From: Holosporales bacterium
GTDB taxonomy: Bacteria > Pseudomonadota > Alphaproteobacteria > UBA3830 > JAIRMZ01
Direction: 5' to 3'
Length of the DNA stretch: 34,089 nucleotides
Assembly: GCA_031255325.1 (NCBI GenBank)
Contig: JAIRST010000067.1
Span: 1-34,089 of the forward strand
Positions 1-8,180 of the stretch are shown piece after piece. A program made the position numbers and the translations under genes. Position 1 is the first letter of the stretch; each line of letters opens with the position of its first letter. Under the pieces are notes generated by a model. It did no database searches and was not told the DNA's origin. It saw only the letters and a list, made by a program, of their open reading frames with translations.

Positions 1-1
1 A

Positions 2-718
2 AAGTGCTTGCAAACTCTTATAGAAGAGGATTTTCGTGATACGATAGAATGTATGGGGGGTGTATCACGCATAACGAGCTCGGCAGAGTTAATACCGTTG
101 TGTTCCAAAATTGATGTTCTTATAGATTTTTCAGCTGCTTCTCAAGTACCTGTTATTGCAGAGGCTTGTGCGCAAGGAGGATGTGCTTTGGTTTCAGGAA
201 CAACCGGTCTTGAAGCTAAGGAAACGCAAGCTTTGGCGACAGCTAGCTGTAAAATTCCTGTATTACATGCAATGAATTTCAGTTTTGGGATTCAGGTGAT
301 GGCCCATCTTATAGAACGAGCAGCGTTTCTTTTGCACGATGAGGCAGATGTGGAAATTCTAGAAAAACATCACCGTTTTAAAGCGGACGCTCCTTCTGGT
401 ACAGCATTATTTCTAGGAGAAGTATTGGCGCAGGCCATGGGAACTTCTTTGCAGAAATGTGCTATATGGCCACGTCTTCCTTATAGGGATGAGCCAAGAA
501 CCTCTGGGAAAATTCATTTTTCTTGTCAACGCGGAGGAGGTGTTGTGGGAACGCATCGTATCGATTTTTTCTGTCCAGAAGAAGTCGTCTCTCTTGAACA
601 TCAGGCGTTGGATGGACGTGTTTTCGCACGAGGAGCCTTAAAAGCAGCTTTATGGATACGACTGCGCCCTCCCAAAATGTATACGATGAAGGATATCATC
701 GTGGATTATGGATTGTAA
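2..718 (+). CDS. dapB: 4-hydroxy-tetrahydrodipicolinate reductase, 5'-truncated by the window edge
   Basis: DapB reduces the dihydrodipicolinate precursor with NAD(P)H in the lysine/diaminopimelate pathway, so it feeds peptidoglycan as well as protein synthesis; it is cytosolic. Visible motifs, in order, are IDFSAAS, VSGTTGL, the AMNFSFG segment, the catalytic and substrate-binding EKHHRFKADAPSGTA, and the C-terminal GTHRIDFF and FARGALKAA stretches. The frame is open back to the first bases (K-C before the TTG that the ORF track uses as start). The N-terminal GxxGxxG nucleotide-binding segment is missing because the window begins inside the gene, so TTG at 8 is not the true start. About 240 residues are present against a usual length near 265. 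The end overlaps nth by 11 bases, suggesting one transcript. Confidence 0.95.
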   Translation, partial: KCLQTLIEEDFRDTIECMGGVSRITSSAELIPLCSKIDVLIDFSAASQVPVIAEACAQGGCALVSGTTGLEAKETQALATASCKIPVLHAMNFSFGIQVMAHLIERAAFLLHDEADVEILEKHHRFKADAPSGTALFLGEVLAQAMGTSLQKCAIWPRLPYRDEPRTSGKIHFSCQRGGGVVGTHRIDFFCPEEVVSLEHQALDGRVFARGALKAALWIRLRPPKMYTMKDIIVDYGL

Positions 719-1376
719 CGTACCACTTACAGAAAACCTTCGCTCTCGTCACGAAGAGATAGGGACTGTTTTTAAGGCGTTACGTATGGCGCGTCCTGAT
801 GCATCGATCGAGTTAAAATACACAAATACATTTACTTTACTTGTTGCTGTGATTTTGTCGGCACAAGCAAAAGATGCGCGTGTTAATGCCGTAACAAATA
901 TTTTATTTACGCAATTTTCGACACCACAAGAGGTGTTGGCATTAGGAATAGAAACCTTTGAACGTCAAGTGCGAACAATTGGCTTATACAAAGTAAAATC
1001 GAAGAACATTTTTAAAATGTCGGAAATTTTAGTCGATAAATTTCACGGTTGTGTACCAAATACACGAGAAGAGCTAGAAACTTTACCGGGTGTCGGACGA
1101 AAAACAGCTCACGTAGTACTGAATGTTGCTTTCGGTCAGCCTGTGATTGCTGTGGATACGCACGTCTTTCGTGTAGCGCACCTTTTAGGGCTTTCTACAG
1201 CGAAAACTCCTGAGAGGGTCGGAGAAGACCTGGAACGATGTATCCCTGAAGAATATTTACAGCAGGCACATCATTTGCTTGTTCTTCACGGGCGTTATGT
1301 TTGTACTGCTCATGCTCCCCGATGTGTCGTCTGCGTCGTTCGCAAGTGGTGCACTAAGGAACAAGGTATCTCATGA
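708..1376 (+). CDS. nth: Endonuclease III (DNA glycosylase/AP lyase)
   Basis: Endonuclease III removes oxidised pyrimidines and cleaves the AP site in base excision repair. The 222-residue protein has the helix-hairpin-helix LPGVGRKTA at about 126-134 with the catalytic Lys132. The catalytic Asp150 lies in AVDTH. A C-terminal [4Fe-4S] cluster has spacing C-x6-C-x2-C-x5-C (Cys199, 206, 209, 215), exactly as in the family. The length matches typical Nth. The ATG at 708 lies inside the end of dapB, and translational coupling is likely because no strong Shine-Dalgarno sequence is visible. Nothing looks broken. Confidence 0.97.
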   Translation: MDCNVPLTENLRSRHEEIGTVFKALRMARPDASIELKYTNTFTLLVAVILSAQAKDARVNAVTNILFTQFSTPQEVLALGIETFERQVRTIGLYKVKSKNIFKMSEILVDKFHGCVPNTREELETLPGVGRKTAHVVLNVAFGQPVIAVDTHVFRVAHLLGLSTAKTPERVGEDLERCIPEEYLQQAHHLLVLHGRYVCTAHAPRCVVCVVRKWCTKEQGIS

Positions 1377-1610
1377 GGGACCGCAGTATCTGGTTTTAAA
1401 ATAGAGCGCCCAAATTTGGTGGAATGAGGATTCTGTCGGTTCGTGTTTGCTAAAAGCAACGCTCCTGAGGATGGCTTGATCTTTAAGATGATTCTTGGGA
1501 ATCCAAAAAATTTGCGAATTTAAAAATAACTCATCCAGTGGCGTGTTATGAGGACTGTTAACAGGCACAGCTTCTTGTTGTAGGAAACCAATAATAGGCC
1601 TTTTTACAAG
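1371..1610 (-). pseudogene. Unrecognised reverse-strand coding remnant
   Basis: Between nth and the esterase the minus strand has an open frame of about 79 codons ending just inside the nth 3' end. The ORF track starts it at a GTG (1568). The frame is open further upstream to a TGA at about 1611-1613 without an ATG, giving a segment that reads like real protein (LLVKRPIIGFLQQ, then NTPLDELFLNSQIFWIP). The lack of a good start, the short length and the location in the only long gap of this area suggest the C-terminal part of a decayed gene. I do not recognise the family. It could also be a chance open frame. Confidence 0.3.
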
Positions 1611-1672
1611 AAGAGAAATTCACTCTTGCGATGGGGAGTGTTTCTTATATTTTAGAGAGGGTTTGCAACAAT

Positions 1673-2572
1673 ATGAATGAAAGTAATATAAGAAATGCTT
1701 TCCGTGAAGAGGAAATGTCTTTTGATGATTATTGGGTATTCTCAGAACGTGATACCCGCAAAGAGGCCGTTAAAAGAACGGTATCTATAAAATTTAAAAG
1801 TATTACAAAGCAAGATCGCTTTTTTATTCCCGTTATGCTTTATGAACCAGAAAATACAAACAGGAATATTCTCTTATATTTTCATGGGGGAGGATGGGTA
1901 AGAGGCAGTATAGAGAGTCATGATTGTGTTTGTCGCAAAATTGCCAATGCTTTAAATGTAAAAGTTCTATCTGTTGAATATAGATTAGCTCCGCAATATA
2001 AATTCCCAATAGCTTTGCACGATGTTTTGAGTGTTTATTGCGGCTTATTGGATAAGCGTAACATGGATTTTGATGAAATCATTCTCTCTGGAGATAGCGC
2101 TGGAGGGAATCTATGTGCAGCTCTTTGTATGAAATTAAAAGAAGCGCAGTTTAGTCAATATCCCATGGCACAGATTCTTTTTTATCCTGTATTATCAAAT
2201 GATTTTGATTCTCCTTCTTTTACAAAATTTGGGCATGAACCTAGTTTGACAAAATCTATGATGCTGAAATTTATAGACATGTATACGAAAAAAGATCCAG
2301 CAGACGACGTGTTTGTTAACAATAAATTTTTATATCCTGTATTAGAAAAAGATATGTCACTTTTTCCAAAAACGTTAATTGTGTCCGCAGAAAAGGATGT
2401 TTTATTAGATGGGCAATTCTTATTTGCATCAAAACTGAACCAAGCTCACGTAGACGTTCATCATTTAGTGATTGAGGAAGCAAAGCACGGATTCATGACT
2501 TATGGAGAAAAGCATTGGGAATACGCATCTATTGCATTAGATAAAATTAAAAAATTGGGATACGTTTTATAA
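1673..2572 (+). CDS. Alpha/beta hydrolase, hormone-sensitive-lipase (fold-3) family esterase
   Basis: This is a probable carboxylesterase of the HSL family acting on short-chain esters; the natural substrate is unknown. Numbered from the longer track ORF (start 1631), the oxyanion-hole motif HGGG is at 85-88, the nucleophile elbow GDSAGG at 154-159 (Ser156), the acid residue in AEKDVLLD (Asp256), and the catalytic His286 in KHGF. The triad is therefore complete. I prefer the ATG at 1673 because it follows an AGAGAGG about 12 bases upstream and the extra N-terminal residues add no conserved sequence; the ATG at 1631 remains possible. The gene is visibly more AT-rich than dapB, nth and mfd around it, which fits a later acquisition. 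It stands alone, convergent with mfd. Confidence 0.88.
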   Translation: MNESNIRNAFREEEMSFDDYWVFSERDTRKEAVKRTVSIKFKSITKQDRFFIPVMLYEPENTNRNILLYFHGGGWVRGSIESHDCVCRKIANALNVKVLSVEYRLAPQYKFPIALHDVLSVYCGLLDKRNMDFDEIILSGDSAGGNLCAALCMKLKEAQFSQYPMAQILFYPVLSNDFDSPSFTKFGHEPSLTKSMMLKFIDMYTKKDPADDVFVNNKFLYPVLEKDMSLFPKTLIVSAEKDVLLDGQFLFASKLNQAHVDVHHLVIEEAKHGFMTYGEKHWEYASIALDKIKKLGYVL

Positions 2573-2932
2573 AATGGATAAATGAAAAAGCCCAACAGGA
2601 TAGGAGAGTTTGAGAATGATTCATTCGCCATATCCCATTAAGGAAAATGAAGATAAAGTAGTCGAATTCCGAAAATAATAGATGAAAACCATCCTTTATC
2701 TATGATATTATTGCCATAATATCATAAGATTCTAGCCAATGAATCGGGGGCTTAGCTATCCTCTCTCCATTACTTCTCTTATCTCTCCCAAAGGCCAAAG
2801 AGAAGGAAAGAATGCGACCAAAGGAAGGCTTTGCAGATTTTTTGCATAAATTAATTTTAAATAAATTTAATCGCAACTGTTATTAATTATCACTTCCTGT
2901 TATGTCATACCCCAAAAGGACGTCACAATCTT
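2573..2932. other. Convergent intergenic region, no gene seen
   Basis: These 360 bases separate the 3' ends of the esterase (+) and mfd (-). I see no coding frame with a start and family features. The notable item is the perfect AT-rich inverted repeat at 2701-2726, listed separately. A weaker pairing of CCCC/AAAAG with CTTTT/GGGG just past the mfd stop (2911-2945) might help termination of mfd but is imperfect and lacks a U-tract. Confidence 0.5.
2701..2726. repeat. Perfect 11-4-11 inverted repeat
   Basis: TATGATATTAT and its exact reverse complement ATAATATCATA flank a TGCC loop. The stem is almost all A:T and no T-run follows on either strand, so it is not a standard intrinsic terminator. 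A protein-binding palindrome or a weak bidirectional hairpin between convergent genes are both possible. Confidence 0.6.
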
Positions 2933-5900
2933 TTAAAGGTGGGGTGATTTTTGCGCAATTTTAGTAATAAGCGTGAGGATTTTAGCACTGTATTCTAAAC
3001 GTTCCTCTAGGCTCTGGTCTTTGGTGAAATTTATAGAAATTTTATCACTAGAATGCAAACGCATTGTACCATAAGATTTTTCAATAAGAGCGAGCAATCC
3101 TGCAGGATTTGGGAAATTCCGAAAGCTTAGAAGCATTTTCTGTGTACCAAGATCAAGCCTTTGCACATGTGCCTTTTTTGCCATATTACGGAATCGAATG
3201 ACTGTAAACAGGTTTTTAACCTCAAGGGGGAGCGGACCGAAGCGTTCAATAAGCTCGTCAACAAGTTCTTGTTCCTCTTCTTCTGTGCTAATAGCTGCTG
3301 CACGCCTATAAAGATCGAGTTTTGTTGAAAGATCACGTACGTAAGGTTCAGGAATAAGTACTGAAATCCCTAACGATAATTGGGGCGAAAAATTCTCTTC
3401 CGTTGAGCAATCTTTTTTATTTTTCAAGACTTCAACTGCTTGCTTAAGCATGTTCTGATATAATTCCACCCCTACTTCGCGGATATGACCAGACTGTTCT
3501 TCCCCCAATAGGTTACCAGCGCCACGCAAGTCTAGATCAAAGCTGGCAAGCGTAAATCCAGCGCCTAAATGATCCAAATGTTCAAGAATTTCAAGACGTT
3601 TTTGAGCATGCTCGGACAAAGGCCGTTTGGCATCATAAGTAAAATAGGCATAAGCCTGCACTTGAGAGCGCCCAACACGGCCTCTTAATTGATAAAGTTG
3701 CGATAATCCAAAGCAATCGGAATGATGCAAAATAAGCGTATTAGCAGTGGGAATATCGATTCCTGACTCAATAATATTTGTAGCAAGCAGACCATCATAG
3801 TGTCCATCAAGAAAATCACCGATTGTTGTTTCTAACGCTTGAGTGGGCATTTGCCCGTGGGCTGTACAAAAACGTGCCTCTGGAATGAATTCCTGAAGAA
3901 ACTGCGCAACAACAGCCAGATCCCCAATACGCGGGCATACATAAAAGACTTGTCCACGACGAGCCCGTTCTCGAAGAATGGCTTCACGTAAAATAACAGG
4001 GTCAAAGGGCGTGATAAATGTGTGAACAGCACGACGGTCTATGGGGGACGAGGCAATCAGACTTAAATCTCGCACGCCAGTTAAAGAAAGCTGCAGGGTG
4101 CGTGGAATAGGGGTTGCCGTCAGGGTTAAAACATGCACATCCGTACAAAGCGCTTTTAAATGTTCCTTTTGCTTAACCCCAAAATGTTGCTCTTCATCAA
4201 CAATGAGCAATCCAAGGTCATGAAACTGGAGTGTTCCTTTTAAAAGGGTATGCGTGCCAATGATAATGTCTATTTTTCCATCAGTGATAGCTTTTTTAAT
4301 TTCTTCTACGTCTTTGTGTGGTGTTAAACGTGACAAAAAAGCGATACGAAAAGGAAATCCGGCAAAACGTTCAGAAAATGTATAAAAATGCTGTCGACAA
4401 AGAAGGGTTGTTGGAACAATGATGGCCACTTGCTTGCCAGAGGCAACCATAGAAAATGCAGCTCGCAGCGCAACCTCTGTTTTGCCAAAACCTACATCTC
4501 CACAAATCAGTCTATCCGTGAAATGACCTGAGCGGAAATCCGCCTCAACATCCGTAATGGCGCGCAATTGATCTTCTGTTTCAGGATAAGGAAATCGAGC
4601 GCAGAAAAGATCGTAGTCTTGTGCAGAAGTAGATGTTTCCAAAGGAAGAGCTTCTTTTAACAAACGTTGTGCTGCAAGGTCAATGAGTTTTTGTGCCATT
4701 GCTCCGATACGTTCCTTAACGCGTGCCTTGCGATTTTGCCATTGCAGTGTTCCCAGTCGGTCTAAGGGAGCTGTTACATCCGCGGGACCGTAACGCGAAA
4801 TAACCTCTAGGTCTTCAACAGGAACATAAAGTTTGTCCCCTTTATCATACCAAAGTTCCAGGTAGTCGTGACAAATAGCATCAATTGTCAGTGTTTGTAT
4901 TCCCTTATATTGGCCAATCCCATGATCTTCATGAACAACATAATCGCCAGTGATTAAAGGAATTTGCTTTAAAGGACGCGCTTTTTTATGTCGTGTTGTA
5001 GGTCGACCTAAGCGTTCTCCCCATAAGTCCGCATCTGTCAGCACCCATAGATCTGGAAAAACGAATCCTTCATGCAGGCGCAATCGAACAACCGGCACAT
5101 TTCCTTTTTGGCTTTCTTTTTGCGCGGTCTCCCATGTATCGACAGCCGTTAAAGAAAGAGAAGAAATTGTAGAAAAAGCGTGCAAGATACGGGTACGTGC
5201 CCCTTCTGTTGCACAGGTAAGAAGAACTTTCTTCCCAATTTTGTGCGCCGTTTCAATGTGATGCGCTGCTTTTTGCACTAAGGTTGAAAGATCGTGCCGG
5301 TCCAAAAGAAAATTCTCGCCGCAATGCGCTTTGGTCATATACGTTTCTACAGTCGCCGTCTGCATCGCCGATAGCATCGTTTCCCACTCTTGAGGCGTTA
5401 AGTACAATAGATCAGGAGAAATAGGACAGTAACGGGCTCCTGCGATGGATTTTAACTTTTGTTCAAGGAAATGCAGACGAGCTGTGAAAAAATCCGCGAT
5501 TTGTTTGGTACGCTCTTGGATGCTTTTTTGCCAAGAAGTTGGCAAAATAATAAAGGTACCAGGTGGAAGATAGGTAAAAAAAGACGTTAGTTGTTCATAA
5601 AAAAGAGGTAGCCAATGTTCTTGCCCTGCGTATGGAACACAAGCAGCGATCGCTTCAAAAAAAGGATCGTTGTCCCCAGACGCTTTGAATATTTCCCTAT
5701 ACCGCTGCACAAATATCTCGCGAGCCTTTGACGCCACTACTACTTCGCCAACAGGAGAAAGACGCAAGGCCTCAATATCTTCTTGGCTGCGTTGTGTTTC
5801 GGGGTTAAAAATTCGGATGCGTTCTATTTCATCGTCAAAAAAATCAATGCGATAAGGGTATTTTTCACTTGCGGGGAAAATATCAATAATACCCCCTCGC

Positions 5901-6343
5901 ACGGAAAATTCTCCTGGAGAAAATACTGTTTCTGTGCGTGTAAATCCTAAGGTGCACAGCTGTTCTATCAATGCTGAAAAAGCAAAGCGATTGCCTTTTT
6001 GTAAAGAGCAAGCATTTTGAAGAAATGTACGAGGCGGAAGGCGTTGGCCAATTGCTGATAAGGTTGTCAGAATGCAATAGGAAGAAAGTGGTGCTTGCAA
6101 AAGCTGATCCAATGTGCGCAGGCGCATGGCCATAATATCTTTTTTGGGGGAAACGCGATCGTATGGAAGGCAATCCCAGGCAGGAAAAAGGAGTACATGG
6201 CGTGTTGGATTGAAAAATCGTACAAGGGCAGCAGCTGTTTCTAAAATCATATCATCGGGCAGTATCCATAAAAGGCACGCGTGCGTTTCCTCTTTCAATA
6301 CATAGCTAGCGGCAAGAATAGGAGAAGTATTAAAAGATGGCAC
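2933..6343 (-). CDS. mfd: Transcription-repair coupling factor
   Basis: Mfd displaces stalled RNA polymerase at DNA lesions and recruits UvrA for nucleotide excision repair. The 1136-residue protein has the full family layout. A UvrB-like N-terminal module (FPAWDCLPYDRVSP, then FSVRGGIIDIFP) covers about 1-200. The RNA-polymerase-interacting CarD-like domain begins at GDYVVHEDHGIGQY near 466. A RecG-like SF2 helicase follows, with Walker A GDVGFGKT at 615-622, DEEQ at 716-719, ESGIDIP and QLRGRVGRS, then the C-terminal TRCF domain. Length matches the usual roughly 1150. It is a single gene transcribed leftward, divergent from rpmG. All long ORFs reported inside it on other frames are shadows. 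Confidence 0.97.
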   Translation of the reverse strand: MPSFNTSPILAASYVLKEETHACLLWILPDDMILETAAALVRFFNPTRHVLLFPAWDCLPYDRVSPKKDIMAMRLRTLDQLLQAPLSSYCILTTLSAIGQRLPPRTFLQNACSLQKGNRFAFSALIEQLCTLGFTRTETVFSPGEFSVRGGIIDIFPASEKYPYRIDFFDDEIERIRIFNPETQRSQEDIEALRLSPVGEVVVASKAREIFVQRYREIFKASGDNDPFFEAIAACVPYAGQEHWLPLFYEQLTSFFTYLPPGTFIILPTSWQKSIQERTKQIADFFTARLHFLEQKLKSIAGARYCPISPDLLYLTPQEWETMLSAMQTATVETYMTKAHCGENFLLDRHDLSTLVQKAAHHIETAHKIGKKVLLTCATEGARTRILHAFSTISSLSLTAVDTWETAQKESQKGNVPVVRLRLHEGFVFPDLWVLTDADLWGERLGRPTTRHKKARPLKQIPLITGDYVVHEDHGIGQYKGIQTLTIDAICHDYLELWYDKGDKLYVPVEDLEVISRYGPADVTAPLDRLGTLQWQNRKARVKERIGAMAQKLIDLAAQRLLKEALPLETSTSAQDYDLFCARFPYPETEDQLRAITDVEADFRSGHFTDRLICGDVGFGKTEVALRAAFSMVASGKQVAIIVPTTLLCRQHFYTFSERFAGFPFRIAFLSRLTPHKDVEEIKKAITDGKIDIIIGTHTLLKGTLQFHDLGLLIVDEEQHFGVKQKEHLKALCTDVHVLTLTATPIPRTLQLSLTGVRDLSLIASSPIDRRAVHTFITPFDPVILREAILRERARRGQVFYVCPRIGDLAVVAQFLQEFIPEARFCTAHGQMPTQALETTIGDFLDGHYDGLLATNIIESGIDIPTANTLILHHSDCFGLSQLYQLRGRVGRSQVQAYAYFTYDAKRPLSEHAQKRLEILEHLDHLGAGFTLASFDLDLRGAGNLLGEEQSGHIREVGVELYQNMLKQAVEVLKNKKDCSTEENFSPQLSLGISVLIPEPYVRDLSTKLDLYRRAAAISTEEEEQELVDELIERFGPLPLEVKNLFTVIRFRNMAKKAHVQRLDLGTQKMLLSFRNFPNPAGLLALIEKSYGTMRLHSSDKISINFTKDQSLEERLEYSAKILTLITKIAQKSPHL

Positions 6344-6480
6344 GGCTCACTGTTTAAAAAAACCTCTCCCAGCAGAAAGTAAAGCCTCCGCTGTCAAGCG
6401 TCAAACGATCATTTTTGAAAATAAAGTCGTAACTTGCTTCTGCTCCATCTGCCATTTGTGTGCTAAACTACCCGTCTCTG

Positions 6481-6509
6481 TTGATTTCTAGCGAAATATT
6501 TTATATCTT
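6481..6509 (+). promoter_or_regulatory. Candidate promoter for rpmG-kdsB
   Basis: TTGATT, a 17-base spacer, then TATCTT, placing the start site about 25 bases upstream of the rpmG ATG. The -10 box is a weak match, so this is only a candidate. Confidence 0.3.
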
Positions 6510-6539
6510 TTTAAAGATTTTCTGAGAGTAGAGGGTGCT

Positions 6540-6707
6540 ATGGCGAAATCGTCAGTTCTTGTTGTAAAAATGCTCAGTTCTGCAGAGACAGGATTTTTTT
6601 ATGTTGCAAAGAGGAATCCACGCAAAAAGCCTGAGAAAATGGAATTCAGAAAATATGATCCTGTTGTCCGTAAGCATGTTACTTTTAAAGAGACAAAGAT
6701 TAAATAG
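6540..6707 (+). CDS. rpmG: 50S ribosomal protein L33 (bL33), missing from the ORF track
   Basis: The ATG at 6540 opens a 55-residue frame beginning [12 protein letters not shown], with [28 protein letters not shown] and ending FKETKIK. This is the characteristic bL33 sequence of Alphaproteobacteria. It lacks the two CxxC pairs, so it is the zinc-free form. A GAGGGT Shine-Dalgarno sequence lies just upstream. The gene is below the length cut-off of the supplied track. kdsB starts 12 bases after the stop, so the two are probably co-transcribed. L33 sits near the E site of the large ribosomal subunit. Confidence 0.96.
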   Translation: MAKSSVLVVKMLSSAETGFFYVAKRNPRKKPEKMEFRKYDPVVRKHVTFKETKIK

Positions 6708-6719
6708 TGAGTATCGATT

Positions 6720-7472
6720 ATGTTGGTAGCTGTTATTATTCCTGCGCGGTTACACTCTTCGCGTTTACCCAGAAAAGTTTTAGCCAATATTGGTGGGAAA
6801 CCTCTTATTGTACACGTTTGGGAACGCGCTCTTAAAGCAGATATAGGTCCTGTATATGTAGCCTGCGCCGAAGAAGAAGTCGCCCATGTGGTGCGCGAAG
6901 CTGGTGGGAAAGTGGCTATGACAGATCCCAATCTTGCGTCGGGTTCTGATCGTGTATGGGCGGCCCTGCAAGAAATTGAACAAGAAACTGGTTCTTGTGA
7001 CTATATCGTGAATCTTCAAGGAGATCTGCCCTTTGTCAAACCGCATCTCTTGCAACAAGTGGTTTCTTTGTTTGACCGCGAACCTGATACAGACATTGCC
7101 ACATTAGCAGCTCCTATCGCATACAAGGACGATCATTGGAAGCTGCCGCAAGTTGCTAAAATTGCGCTCAGTTTTGCTCCTTGCGGAACATATGGACGCG
7201 CTCTTTATTTCAGCCGTTCTCCTATTCCTTATGGAGAAGGGGCGTATGCGCATCATATGGGGATTTACTGTTTCAAAAGGGCAGCGTTACAGCGCTTTGT
7301 GTCTTTATCCCCGAGCTCTTTAGAGCAACGTGAAAGCTTGGAGCAATTGCGCGCCCTTGAAGCGGGAATGACTATACGCGTCAAAATGGTGGATACTGTT
7401 CCTTTAGAAGTTAACACTCCAGAAGACTTGGACCTTGTCCAAACCGCTTGGAGCGCACAAGGGTCTTGCTGA
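6720..7472 (+). CDS. kdsB: 3-deoxy-manno-octulosonate cytidylyltransferase (CMP-Kdo synthetase)
   Basis: KdsB activates Kdo with CTP to CMP-Kdo for transfer to lipid A, so the organism keeps at least the inner core of LPS. The N-terminal nucleotide-binding signature IIPARLHSSRLPRKVL is followed by GGKPLIVHVWERA, then TDPNLASGSDRVW, the metal-binding region IVNLQGDLPFV, HHMGIYCFKR, and the C-terminal SLEQLRALEAG and VNTPEDL. The 250 residues match the family length. The start ATG is 12 bases after rpmG. The pairing with a ribosomal gene is probably an operon of convenience. Confidence 0.96.
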   Translation: MLVAVIIPARLHSSRLPRKVLANIGGKPLIVHVWERALKADIGPVYVACAEEEVAHVVREAGGKVAMTDPNLASGSDRVWAALQEIEQETGSCDYIVNLQGDLPFVKPHLLQQVVSLFDREPDTDIATLAAPIAYKDDHWKLPQVAKIALSFAPCGTYGRALYFSRSPIPYGEGAYAHHMGIYCFKRAALQRFVSLSPSSLEQRESLEQLRALEAGMTIRVKMVDTVPLEVNTPEDLDLVQTAWSAQGSC

Positions 7473-7822
7473 TATAATTCTGCACACCCTACAGGAGAAT
7501 CCCAGCAATTATCTGCGGCATTGTATAAGCGTATTACGTAAATACTTGTTGTAGTCATCGTTAATGCCATACATCATCTATGAATATTTTCAATAATCTT
7601 ATTATACCACTTACTTTACTCATACATCATTTTTTAATATTTCTTTAACTGTTTTCTGAAAATTTTTTCGAATATTTCACCGAGGATTTCATAATTCTTC
7701 CCAATCTGTTTCCTTCAAGAATCATCGTATTGAAAATCTCGCCCATCCTTAAAAATTGTGAGATAAAAATCGGTTAATGCGAAATTCATGTAGTTTAAAT
7801 TCTTTGCGACCTTAGGAAATAT
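7473..7822. other. AT-rich gap between kdsB and tRNA-Thr, no gene seen
   Basis: These 350 bases are strongly AT-rich with many short T and A runs. The only long frame is a minus-strand ORF (to 7570) that runs antisense into kdsB and has no Shine-Dalgarno sequence. I find no RNA gene, repeat or convincing terminator. Confidence 0.5.
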
Positions 7823-7898
7823 TGGTGCCGAAGAGAGGACTTGAACCCCCGACCCACTGATTACGAATCAGTTGCTCTACCACCTGAGCTACTCCGGC
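7823..7898 (-). tRNA. tRNA-Thr (anticodon CGT)
   Basis: The minus strand folds as a complete 76-base tRNA including an encoded CCA. The acceptor stem GCCGGAG pairs with CTTCGGC. The D-arm is GCTCAGGTGGTAGAGC. The anticodon stem ACTGA/TCAGT carries loop TTCGTAA, giving anticodon CGT, which reads ACG. The variable loop is short and the T-arm has GGTTCAAGTCC. Everything matches a standard bacterial tRNA-Thr. The gene stands alone, antisense to a spurious plus-strand ORF. Confidence 0.97.
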
Positions 7899-7909
7899 AA
7901 ATCAGCGTC

Positions 7910-7938
7910 ACCCTAGCGTTCTTGCCCCTATTCGTCAA
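7910..7938 (-). promoter_or_regulatory. Promoter of tRNA-Thr
   Basis: On the minus strand TTGACG is followed by a 17-base spacer and TAGGGT. The -10 box ends 11 bases before the first base of the mature tRNA. The spacing and the good -35 box make this the most convincing promoter in the window. Confidence 0.65.
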
Positions 7939-8180
7939 CGCGCGAACAAAAAGCAACTTCACTTCTCTTTGCGGAAATATGTCAATTCCTTTACCTTTTA
8001 GAGTGAGTATACTTACTCTTATTATGCACTCAGCCTTTGGAAACATAAATGTTGTCGTCGCAGCTGAGAGGATCCAATTTTGATCTCACTTGCATTCCCA
8101 CAAAAAGTTAAGTTTTAAAGTAGGGAATCTTGCTCTCTTTCGAACGTTTATATAGGCTGGCTTAATCATATGGGTTAGGC

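Noticed and set aside
4950-5261. 103-residue plus-strand ORF inside mfd
   Set aside because: Shadow of the well-supported mfd frame; basic low-quality translation with no domain.
7265-7570. 101-residue minus-strand ORF beginning in the gap after kdsB
   Set aside because: Most of it is antisense to kdsB, there is no Shine-Dalgarno sequence, and no recognisable domain.
7841-8083. 80-residue plus-strand ORF
   Set aside because: Its first part is the antisense of tRNA-Thr; such translations are a common false protein, and the rest has no family features.
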